DNA from: a virus
DNA length: 21,857 nt
IMG/VR virus record: IMGVR_UViG_3300022925_000205
Location: 1-21,857 of that record
Direction: 5' to 3' (one strand)
In this document: in pieces, positions 4,938 through 13,600 of the stretch
Numbering within the stretch: position 1 is the stretch's first letter
Layout: every line of letters starts with the position of its first letter
The notes under the pieces: generated by a model
Databases searched by the model: none
Seen by the model: the letters and a program-made list of their open reading frames with translations, nothing else
What the model was told of the DNA's origin: nothing
Position numbers and translations under genes: made by a program

Positions 4938-5395
4938 TATAACTCCTTTAAGAACTCAGTGAATAAATACAAAACAATAAAACCACCAATGCTTAACGTT
5001 GCAACAATACCCCATGTTGCATACTTAATAATCTTGGCGATTTGTTTCTGCTTTTCTTCTGCTTCTTTCTTACGTTGAACGCGCATCTTGGCTTCAAAAG
5101 CTAAGAAACTATCCCACGTTCCGGGCTTGCCGTACAAACGACAAATACTTTCTAGCTCTTTGCGTTGCTCTTGGATCTTTTGCAAAGCTAAGAACTCATC
5201 AAAGTCATCAGCAGATTTGCCCATGACCTTGGAAAACAATCCATCTTTTTTGCGGTTGCCTCTAGCTCTTAGCTCTTCCTCAGAACTCACAAGATTTTTA
5301 AGGGGCGCTAGAAAATCTGACACCTCTTTGCCATTGGCAACAAACTTCTTAATCGTGCTGTAAGCAGCATTGGCTGCTGCTAATTCAGCTAACAT
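4937..5395 (-). CDS. C-terminally anchored coiled-coil protein of the lysis cluster
   Basis: The 152-aa product begins with an Ala-rich segment (MLAELAAANAAYSTIKKFVANGKEV), followed by long charged helices. These include LALQKIQEQRKELESICRLY and KMRVQRKKEAEEKQKQIAKI. One membrane segment lies near the end (about 126-146, WGIVATLSIGGFIVLYLF). Similar proteins occur near the tail-fibre and lysis genes of marine podoviruses, as far as I recall, but no function is known to me. Topology is opposite to a classical inner-membrane spanin, whose membrane anchor is N-terminal, so I do not call it a spanin. Start is at 5395 with a weak GGGA; it overlaps the next gene as TAATG. Confidence 0.6.
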   Translation of the reverse strand: MLAELAAANAAYSTIKKFVANGKEVSDFLAPLKNLVSSEEELRARGNRKKDGLFSKVMGKSADDFDEFLALQKIQEQRKELESICRLYGKPGTWDSFLAFEAKMRVQRKKEAEEKQKQIAKIIKYATWGIVATLSIGGFIVLYLFTEFLKEL

Positions 5396-5398
5396 AAT

Positions 5399-5590
5399 TT
5401 ATCCCAACATATTTATGCGAAGAAGAAGCGCGATGATAAACGCACTCGTTGCAATCACAACGGCCTCAAGGCGCTTAACCCTGTTAAACAAATCTTTGAA
5501 CTGGATTTCCATCTCGGTTTTTATAGCCACGATTTCCTTCTCCAATCCATCAATGCGAGTATGTGCTGATTGTACGGTGCGTTTATCCAT
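5399..5590 (-). CDS. XhlA-like coiled-coil/TM protein
   Basis: The 63-aa protein is an N-terminal amphipathic helix with heptad-like spacing (TRIDGLEKEIVAIKTEMEIQ, then FKDLFNRVKRLEAV) followed by one C-terminal membrane segment at about 44-60 (VVIATSAFIIALLLRIN). Size and order match the haemolysin XhlA family of phage lysis accessory proteins, which help holins or associate with the membrane. I see no sequence signature beyond this layout. It lies 3 bases upstream of the next gene in the cassette. Confidence 0.55.
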   Translation of the reverse strand: MDKRTVQSAHTRIDGLEKEIVAIKTEMEIQFKDLFNRVKRLEAVVIATSAFIIALLLRINMLG

Positions 5591-5595
5591 TGTCT

Positions 5596-5790
5596 TTACT
5601 CTAAGTTTTCTTTCAGTTTAGTCATGAAGAACTCACGACCCCCTTGAAGTTGCATTAAGTTAAACTGAGCACTAGCAATCTTTTGATCCAAAGAACCTAT
5701 ATGATTTATACAAGTCTTTGCCTCGTCTGATAATTGATCCTCAGTGTATTCCACATCGTCAATCGTAATGACCTTTTTGTCTTCAGTCAC
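5596..5790 (-). CDS. Small conserved-type phage protein (DUF6447-like)
   Basis: The start is a GTG at 5790, supported by AAAGGAG 6 bases upstream; an ATG offset by two bases leads straight to a stop. The 64-aa protein has VITIDDVEYTEDQLSDEAKTC then a helix (INHIGSLDQKIASAQFNLMQ) and a short tail. The pattern I-T-I-D-x-x-x-Y-x-x-x-x-L-S-D-E-A-K followed by a helix with L-x-Q-K-I is one I know from small proteins in marine T4-like and podovirus genomes (DUF6447, from memory). Function unknown; the position between tail-fibre and lysis genes is typical. Confidence 0.6.
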   Translation of the reverse strand: MTEDKKVITIDDVEYTEDQLSDEAKTCINHIGSLDQKIASAQFNLMQLQGGREFFMTKLKENLE

Positions 5791-5811
5791 ATTGATCTCC
5801 TTTCTAGGTTA

Positions 5812-6117
5812 TTACCAAGGCACTCCCGCCTCAGTAGTTGGATTAGCTATCGCATCAATCTTAGAAGCAATAGCAGCTTCAGTGGCATCCTTATCCACCG
5901 ATCCATGCACCCAACCCAAGACTACTGTCTCAGTCAAATCAGCGTAAGCAATAAAGTCAGCATCATCTGGATCAGGTGTGTGTGAGGTTGTTCCATAGGA
6001 ACGTGCAGAGTTTCCATCTGCGTCAGTGCCTAAGCAATACCAGTGAACAGTAATAACACCGTCATCTGATGTATTGCGTTCCATGTTGGCTACTGACCAT
6101 GTGTATGTGATAGACAT
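5812..6117 (-). CDS. Small conserved-type phage protein beside the tail fibre
   Basis: AAGGAG lies 8-9 bases before the ATG. The 101-aa protein starts SITYTWSVANMERNTSDDG with VITVHWYCLGTDADGNSA next. It continues with FIAYADLTETVVLGWVHG and ends in a helix (EAAIASKIDAIANP) and EAGVPW. The beginning I-T-Y-x-W-S, the H-W strand, Y-A-D-L-T-E-x-x-V-x-G-W-V and the final G-x-P-W recur in small proteins next to tail genes in marine phages. The predicted mix of strands then a helix suggests a small structural or chaperone protein, but no role has been shown to my knowledge. Confidence 0.6.
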   Translation of the reverse strand: MSITYTWSVANMERNTSDDGVITVHWYCLGTDADGNSARSYGTTSHTPDPDDADFIAYADLTETVVLGWVHGSVDKDATEAAIASKIDAIANPTTEAGVPW

Positions 6118-6134
6118 AGCGTCTTTCTCCTTTG

Positions 6135-9100
6135 TTATGCGTCTTCTAGGGCAGTAATCCGTGCCTCTAGTTCTTTGATTGTAGCGACCAAGAGTGGCAC
6201 TAGTTTGCTTTGGTCAATGCCTTGGTAGACAGGGTTGCTATCCGCATCGACTTCGTTGTGTGTTCCTGTGATTGCTTCTGGCACGACTGATTGAACCTCA
6301 TGCGCCAAGAAACCATCGACTGTTGTGTCTGCATCCGCAATAAAGTTGAACCGCTTTGGCTCCAGTTGTTTCAGGCGTGTTGTTGCGCCTGTTAGGTCAA
6401 CTACGTTTTCTTTTAAGCGGTGGTCTGAAGATGTTACATAAGATGTTGACGAGCCATTGGTGCTTATCCCACCAACGCCACCATTGCCATTTCTAAAATG
6501 CACATGATAAACAGTTGTCGTAGCAGCGCACTCACTTATTATTGATCCTGCGCCAGTTGCAACACCATCAGCATCAATGTGCAAAACAGCGTTACTACTT
6601 GCAATGTTACTGGTGGTTGCTGCAAGTATTCTTCCGCTACTATCAATATGCAACCTAGGATTACCATCCCCATCCGACAGCACGATGTTGTTGCTTGAGG
6701 TGCGGATGTCCAAGCCGCCTTGGTTGCCGTCAAACGGACCTAATATGGTATTCTTTGCACCGCTACTAACCCAATAGCCAGAGCCTTGACCTAAAAATGT
6801 GTTGCGTGTTCCTGTTGTGCTATAGCCAGCGGTGTGACCAAAAAAAGAACTGCTTGCATTTGTGGTATTACTATATCCCGCCTGATAGCCAACAGCCGTG
6901 TTGTAGTTTGCGGTATTAGAGTTTAACGCTTGCTTACCAACGCCGACATTGCCTGTGCCGTTTTCTATTTCAATAGAGCCAGAGAGGTAAAGGTCTTTGA
7001 AGCGGTAGTTGCTACTTGTTTGACCTAAATCTACTTGGTTGTCTGCCAATGCCCCATTGTATCTAGGCAAAATGGCGGGAGAACTAAATCGCAAACCTGA
7101 GTGATTTGAACTGCTACTATCTATAATTAAGTCGCCACCTTGCGTCCCAATACTCCCCACAGTGGAGCCGTCTTTGCGGAACGTTGCAATAGCACCATCT
7201 GAAGTAAGCCTGTTGAGGAATAGCGGATTGCCGCCATCACGAACACCTACAAGTGTACCGTCTGGATTTATCTCACCGCCAACCGTACTTGTGGACGCAC
7301 TCGTCTTACCCACCAGCAAGTTACCGCTCGCATCGAGGCGCATTGTCTCATCTGAACCACCAACATTTGTAAAAATAAGGTCAGCGGCAGAAGAAGACGA
7401 AGTTGCAGTACCGCTTTGTATATAGTTCACGCCGCCCGTAGAAACAAACCGCATAGCAGAGTTACTGCTGGTAATGAACTGCTCACCGTAAGACCCACCG
7501 TGAATGTGCAAAGCCCCTGCTGGGCTGCTAGTCCCAATCCCCAAACTCTCAGCACTCGCATCCCAGAAGAACTTTGCCGTGGTGCCAGTATCCTCGTAAA
7601 AACTGATGTCGCCGTTGTCAGAAAATAATGCAATGGACTTGCCGCCAGTGCTAGTGCTATCAGTACCAACTCTGAATACTTTACCTGTTTCATTGTTATT
7701 ACTATCAATGTTTAAGTAAATACTTTCATCAGAATTAATTACACCGTTTGCGCCACCCTCTCCACCTATCGTTAAAGTGGTGTTAGATAAGGAAGCAAAA
7801 TTATTAACCGTCAAAGTACCCGTGATGTCTACGCCTGTGCTGGTGGTTTCTAGCTTGGGAGCGTTATCATGGTAGATTGTTACACTACCATCAGCCACAG
7901 CACCTAAGTAATTTTCATTAGCAGAGCTACGAAGAAACAAGTTTGTGCCACGAAGGATAAGCCCACCAGTGCCTTGGTCATCTACAAATGAACCATACCC
8001 ATCATGGTAAATCTGTAGGTCAGACCCAGCGCCAAAGATAGCTTTGTCGTTGTCGCCGAAAGACATATCAGCAGATACAGAAATACCACCAGCACCAGCT
8101 ATACGCATTCTTTCTGTAGTTGAGCCAGATGTGCCTGTCTTAAATATTATATCACTACTACTAGATGTTATGGTCATATTACTAGAGCTATTAGTAATAA
8201 ACATTCCATCATTAGATGTTAGTGAAAGCGTGTGACCTGTGTTAGTCGCTCCAATGCTTAAATTTCCTGATGCAGAAATATAAGAAAAATCATTTGAATC
8301 ATCATAACGCAATAAAAGTCTATCAGTATTACTGCCATCGCCCCTGATAGCTACAAAAGGACTAGAATCCCCCTCAAGAATAATGTTTGCGCTTGCTGAT
8401 GCAGTTGTTGCACTAATCTTTAACGGATCATTGGTAGATATAATATTACCAGCTACCTCAATTCCATCAGGTTCAATCTTAAAAATAATATTTGTTGCAG
8501 CAGCACTAGCACCATCGCTTACACCAAAATGTAAAGCACCCGTTCTTGCTGTATCACTGTCAAGACCATTAATAATTCTAGGACGAATGGTCGAGTATTT
8601 GTGATATGCTGTGTTTGTTTTTTGCCCATAGAAATTAACGCCACCCGTATATGCAGCAACTCCATCAGCAACAGCAGTTGAGTCATATAAACTAAAGTTA
8701 GGATTCGGCCCTTGTATGCGAACATCATCGCCGCCCGTATCAGTATTACCAATCTGAACATAAGCCGATGTGCCGTTAATAGCATTGCCGTAAACAAACA
8801 ACTCACTGTCAACATCAACAACGCCATCACCATTGCAGCGAAGGTTAATGTTTCCATCAGTATCTGTTGAGCTAATTGTATTGCCATCAATAGTAATGTT
8901 ATCAACATTAAGTTCAGTAGCCCCAACAGTGGCTAATACAGAAGTACCCGCTGGCTCTAAGTAATAGCTAGTATCATCAGCATCCTTATACTTCTGGGCT
9001 TCTACGCCTTCAGAGCCGTATAGCTTTACAAAGTTTGAACCAGCTTCAATGCGTACATAACTGCCAGCACTTGGGCTGTCGTATGTATGAAAGATCTGAG

Positions 9101-10562
9101 TGGGTAAATTACCTTCTTGCGACTTAATAAATGTCTGATCGTTTGAATCCTTTAAACCAAACACATTGTTTTGAGAGGCAACAATGCCACCGCGAAATAC
9201 ACCAGATCCAGTGCCAGTAATAAATCTTAGCTGAGCAGATCCAGTATCTTCAGCTTGCAAGTTAAGAATGCTGTCATCACCATCTGAGGGATACAAGGAA
9301 ACATTCTCTGTAAAATGTAGCTTCTGCGCGTTCTCAATATCATTGTCGCCAATATCAACATCTTTGTTGAAGGTCATAGCGCCAGTTAAATGAACGTATG
9401 TAAGCGTAGCGCTTGCGCCATCTATTGTAATACCAGCGCCATCAGCAGCTAAACTACTAGCAGCACCAGAGGCTAAAACAATATTCTTATCATCAACAGT
9501 AAGCGTTGTTGAGTTAATAGTTGTTGTCGTTCCATCAACAGTTAAGTTACCAGACACAACCAACTCACCAGCAATAGTAACATCAGCACCATCAAACGTA
9601 GTGTTAAGCGTTCCTGTGCCTGTGCCAGTGTAGAGCTTAATTGTATTTGCAGTATTTATATTTAAGTAACCGCGCTGAACTCCATCATCCTTTAGCGGAA
9701 TAGTACCACCACCAGTATCAAGCTCTAACGGACCACCGTCACTTTTAAGAATAAGATCAGATGATGTGCCGCCAAGATGATTTGATTGTATTACAGAATA
9801 CGTTGTTGCTGTGGTTGTATTGATAAAACGAACTTCTTGAGAAATAGAAGTAAACGCAAAGTCTAATGCCGTTGTTCCAGCACGCTGCATATACAAGCTA
9901 CTTGATGCCGGAATGTTTATTTCAACATCAGCAGTAGGCGCTAAGATTAAGCTGCCCGTTGTAGAGCTAACTGTATTCCCATCAATACGAACGTTATCAA
10001 TGTCTAGCCGCTCAAGCGTAAGAAAGCTTAAATCAACAACAGAGTTAATAGCTGCATTACCATTGCTATCGAAGCTAAGAAAGCCATTGGCTCTATCTGC
10101 TGCTTTGGGAATAACAAGACTTGTGCCAACATCAGTTGGATCTGTAATAGGTGCAGTCAGCGCACGAACAGATCGCATTTTGTTGTCAGCCGCAATAGCT
10201 GTAAGCGTGTCGAGTTGAGTATTTAAAGCTGCTCGGTTTATATCTGACCCTGCTGAGAAATCAGTTACCCGCTCAATAGGTATATTTCTTGCAATAACAA
10301 CCTGACTGCCGCCAGTTATACCTGTTACTGGCTGTATGCCTGATGATACCGTATTAAATGTTGCTGTACCTGTAGACCCCTCACCGCCAGTAATAGTGTA
10401 GTTACCATCACCAGATCCCTGAGTTTTTATTATGCCATCTACATACAGCTGTACTTCGTCGTCATCAAAGAACTCAAAAGTAATTGAGAATGTTGTTTGC
10501 GTTGCGCCTTCGGCAACGGTGTAAACAACGTGGGGATTATTATTTGCAACATTTATAGACAT
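6135..10562 (-). CDS. Tail fibre: T7 gp17-like N-terminus, beta repeats, C-terminal S74 chaperone
   Basis: The 1475-aa protein starts with a T7-tail-fibre-type attachment domain (about 1-150): TQTTFSITFEFFDDDEVQLY, then VVIARNIPIERVTDF and a GSDINRAALNTQLD helix. The shaft is a long Thr/Ser/Asn/Gly-rich beta region. It includes GNLTVDGTTTTINSTTLTVD (about 339-358), a module seen in marine phage fibres, and two copies of IDGNT(V/I)SST (about 189 and 554). Residues about 1205-1282 carry YadA-head-like repeats (NTAVGYQAG, FFGHTAGY, NTFLGQGSGY). The end is a peptidase S74 intramolecular chaperone: S1379-D-H-R-L-K1384, then FLAHEVQ and a final coiled coil. Ser1379 and Lys1384 would form the self-cleavage dyad, releasing the mature trimeric fibre. 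It should bind the host receptor. Confidence 0.88.
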   Translation of the reverse strand: MSINVANNNPHVVYTVAEGATQTTFSITFEFFDDDEVQLYVDGIIKTQGSGDGNYTITGGEGSTGTATFNTVSSGIQPVTGITGGSQVVIARNIPIERVTDFSAGSDINRAALNTQLDTLTAIAADNKMRSVRALTAPITDPTDVGTSLVIPKAADRANGFLSFDSNGNAAINSVVDLSFLTLERLDIDNVRIDGNTVSSTTGSLILAPTADVEINIPASSSLYMQRAGTTALDFAFTSISQEVRFINTTTATTYSVIQSNHLGGTSSDLILKSDGGPLELDTGGGTIPLKDDGVQRGYLNINTANTIKLYTGTGTGTLNTTFDGADVTIAGELVVSGNLTVDGTTTTINSTTLTVDDKNIVLASGAASSLAADGAGITIDGASATLTYVHLTGAMTFNKDVDIGDNDIENAQKLHFTENVSLYPSDGDDSILNLQAEDTGSAQLRFITGTGSGVFRGGIVASQNNVFGLKDSNDQTFIKSQEGNLPTQIFHTYDSPSAGSYVRIEAGSNFVKLYGSEGVEAQKYKDADDTSYYLEPAGTSVLATVGATELNVDNITIDGNTISSTDTDGNINLRCNGDGVVDVDSELFVYGNAINGTSAYVQIGNTDTGGDDVRIQGPNPNFSLYDSTAVADGVAAYTGGVNFYGQKTNTAYHKYSTIRPRIINGLDSDTARTGALHFGVSDGASAAATNIIFKIEPDGIEVAGNIISTNDPLKISATTASASANIILEGDSSPFVAIRGDGSNTDRLLLRYDDSNDFSYISASGNLSIGATNTGHTLSLTSNDGMFITNSSSNMTITSSSSDIIFKTGTSGSTTERMRIAGAGGISVSADMSFGDNDKAIFGAGSDLQIYHDGYGSFVDDQGTGGLILRGTNLFLRSSANENYLGAVADGSVTIYHDNAPKLETTSTGVDITGTLTVNNFASLSNTTLTIGGEGGANGVINSDESIYLNIDSNNNETGKVFRVGTDSTSTGGKSIALFSDNGDISFYEDTGTTAKFFWDASAESLGIGTSSPAGALHIHGGSYGEQFITSSNSAMRFVSTGGVNYIQSGTATSSSSAADLIFTNVGGSDETMRLDASGNLLVGKTSASTSTVGGEINPDGTLVGVRDGGNPLFLNRLTSDGAIATFRKDGSTVGSIGTQGGDLIIDSSSSNHSGLRFSSPAILPRYNGALADNQVDLGQTSSNYRFKDLYLSGSIEIENGTGNVGVGKQALNSNTANYNTAVGYQAGYSNTTNASSSFFGHTAGYSTTGTRNTFLGQGSGYWVSSGAKNTILGPFDGNQGGLDIRTSSNNIVLSDGDGNPRLHIDSSGRILAATTSNIASSNAVLHIDADGVATGAGSIISECAATTTVYHVHFRNGNGGVGGISTNGSSTSYVTSSDHRLKENVVDLTGATTRLKQLEPKRFNFIADADTTVDGFLAHEVQSVVPEAITGTHNEVDADSNPVYQGIDQSKLVPLLVATIKELEARITALEDA

Positions 10563-10570
10563 AGCTCACC

Positions 10571-10605
10571 TCTCTAGCTTCTTTTCTCACAAAGAAGCTA
10601 AGAGA
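10571..10605 (-). other. Hairpin in the tail-fibre leader
   Basis: On the minus strand TCTCTTAGCTTCTT (10605-10592) pairs with AAGAAGCTAGAGA (10583-10571) with a single bulge, loop about 8 bases. It ends at the Shine-Dalgarno (GAGGTGAG) of the tail-fibre gene, which starts at 10562. There is no following T-run, so it is not a normal terminator. An RNA-processing site or a 5' stabilising stem is more likely (inference). It occupies most of the 70-base gap after the internal protein gene. Confidence 0.5.
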
Positions 10606-10632
10606 TTCAATGCACAAATAGTCTAGTACAAA

Positions 10633-13600
10633 TCACTGCGCCCAAGCGCGAGTAATCTGATTAATGTCATCTTTTAAAAACCACATTCTAGCAAACGGCA
10701 AGTTCCTAACTACTTGTTTGCCGCCTTCTCCATACTCACCATTAGCAAATTGATACATTCCAGAAATAGTATCAGCAGCCCAAGATGGCCCAGCACCAGC
10801 AAGACCAGTTAATGCATCAATAGCATTTGGTTCTTGCGGAAACTTAGGTGATATAAGGCCATTAGTAATATTAGGCCCACCAAGAGCCAAAGAAGTATGC
10901 AAAGAAGTGTAAAGAATATCTGAGTATAATGCCATTACGCCACTCATATCAAAACTTCTAGCAAATCTATCACGCCAACCCATTTCTTCCCAAGCAAAAT
11001 CAGGAGTGCGAATAGACAATGACATATAAGCTAATCCCATAGATGCAGTAATACCTAACATTCTATTCTTAATTTGCCCTTGAGCTAATGCGCCTATAGT
11101 CTTGTTTACGTTAGCTAGCATGTAACTATAAAACTGAAATGGCAAGCCAACAAAACCGTTTTCAATTCTAGTATATCCTTTAAACTTTGGGTCTTCTTTA
11201 AATCCAAATGACCTACCTATATGCGCTGGAATATAAACCACACCATCAGTAATGATTGGCTTGTCAGCAGGGGTCGCAGACATAATTGTATTTAACACAC
11301 CGCTGTTAAGTGCAGTGCGAAACTTTAATACCGTTTCTTCATTAATAATTGACTGAGCCTTATGTTGCTCCATAGCTATTTTATTAATTCTATTTTCATA
11401 CTGAGCTTTGCTCTCACCAGCTTTCTGCAGAAAGTTTGTATGAGCAATCTCATGAAGCATAATAAAATTAGAAAATGCTTTAGGTGTTGGAAAGGCATCT
11501 TCTGGAAGTGGGTTTACACCTTTAACTCTTGGCTTAGTCCAAGCTTTATCTTGATACATTGGCCCTTCAATGTAATCTATATCTGCAAAAATAGTTTTCT
11601 TTTTCTTATCGTAATAAGCGGGTATGTATCTGTCGCCTCTTGTTTTTCCAACAGGTGTGCCATCTTCATTTATAGTTACAATGCGAGCATCAGTTTGTGG
11701 AAAGCTAAGGTTATCAACCCATTCATCTGTATTAGCCATATACAGGCCATTATCTGTTTTGCGCCAAGGTGCATTAGCAATTTGCTTGGCGTCTTCTGCG
11801 CCAATCCCATAGCGAGACAGCCACGTTAGCTCTTGTGGTGTAAGCTCAGTGTACCGAATTGAGTAATCAATAATAGTATGAGCATCAACAATACCAGCAA
11901 GCTGCTTGGCTATTGTAGTCATAGGTGCAAGCCCGTTCATAATGTAAAATGCATTACGAGCATTACTAAGAAAATCACTAGCATCTACGTTATTGGAAAG
12001 ATCTTCCATAAGCCGCATATGCGCAGAACCACGAAGAATATCTATAGCCTCACCAGCATACCTAATCTCATTAGCAGTTAGATTAACTGTGTTTTTATCC
12101 ATAATCGCTTGAATGCCTTTTATAACATTTTCAGCATCATGCTCCATAACAATGCGCCCAAAGTCAGGCAGTGCAGCTAAACCAGCAGAACCCATATAAC
12201 TAAATGAAGCGGCTTCTCTAAGAATAAACGCAGCCTTCTGACTCAAGCTATCTGGATTTCTAATAACTGCACCAGCAGTACGCTCGTACATGTGTAGATA
12301 ATCTCTACGCATTTTGTTTATGTCTTTCTCAGAAAAACCTTTAGCAATCATTTCTGATTCTAAATCAAACAAAACACCATCAACATCCTGACCAAATGCT
12401 TTTGCATACTCATAACGCGGCTCAATGCGAGTAGCGTATGTTTTCATTACAGCAAGCGGATCAGTAACCATAAAATCAGTTACAAGTTTATTAGGTATAT
12501 CTAATTCTCTATGGCGAAAATGCTTAGAACGACCAACACCAAAGCCAATGTTATCTACGTTAGTAGGGTCTTGCTCACCAAGTATACGATCTATTGTTAA
12601 ATCAACGCGCTCTTGAATCTTAGAAGGCTCAGAAGATAATTCAGTCTTAACATATGTAGATGTTTTAGGGTCAAACTCATAAATAAACGGGTTCTGCTTA
12701 TACCAGTTATAAAGAATCTGAGAAAACTCATTACGATTTTTTTTGATTGCAGATTGGCTCCAAAACCTTGGAAAAAACACATCTTCATTAGCAGGGTTAA
12801 TCTTAACTTCTTCTAAGCCCTGCAATGTTTGACGCTCTACGGCTAGCTTACCGCCTATGCGATCAAGCTCACCTTTAATTCTATTAGCTTCAAGTTGACT
12901 GCGAGTAGTTTTTTTTCTTTCTGCTCTAGCTAGTCGTGCATTTAGATCTTCGATCTTTGCTTCAAAGTTTTCTATACGGCGAGACACGCCCTTAGCTGTA
13001 CCTATAAGACCTACATCTTCTAAACGCTCACCAGCATCCTTAAAGTATTTGTTTATAACCCCAATCGCTTTGCGCTCATTGTCAGTAAGATCTTCTATGT
13101 TTTTAATTCTTTTTTCGCTAACTGTAGTTAGCCACTTTCGATAAGTATTTTCAGAGCGAGAAGCACGACGAACAATATCCGTTACGTTAATATCAAGCCT
13201 ACTAATATTAGCTGCACCAGTTTCCGCTGTCCAAAGCTTTATCATTTCGTCATGCGCTCTTACCCACTTACCATTGGATACCGCTGCTCTTTGAGCAACT
13301 GACTGCGGAGAAGCCAAGCCAACAGAGTTTAATGCTAGAGTAATGCCGCTATCTCCAAAGCTACGCACAGTCGCTTCTTTAATTGCTGACGGATATTTTG
13401 ATTGTAGCAAACGTTTGACTGGTGTGGTGACCGCTTTGTAAAGAAAACTGTCAGTGTAGAGCGTATTCATAATTCTATACGGATCTGTAAGATCTATGTT
13501 CCTAGCTTCTAGCTCACGAATGCCCTGCTCGTTTTTAAACTGCTGTGCGTAAGCCCTTTGCTCTTGCGCTCTAGCTTCAAACTGAGCAGCCTCTGATCTG

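Noticed and set aside
8519-8926. 135-codon minus-strand frame inside the tail fibre, hydrophobic text
   Set aside because: Shifted frame of the Thr/Ser-rich fibre shaft; Leu/Met-rich apparent membrane text comes from reading those codons out of register.
10600-10630. Possible sigma70-like promoter before the tail fibre on the minus strand (TTGTAC, 17 bases, GAATCT)
   Set aside because: The -10 element is poor and the region is AT-rich, so a match this weak is not evidence.
11362-11829. 155-codon plus-strand frame inside the 1244-aa gene
   Set aside because: Antisense to the HEXXH region of a convincing gene; composition (Cys, Ile, Phe-rich) is a reverse-frame artefact of AT-rich coding DNA.
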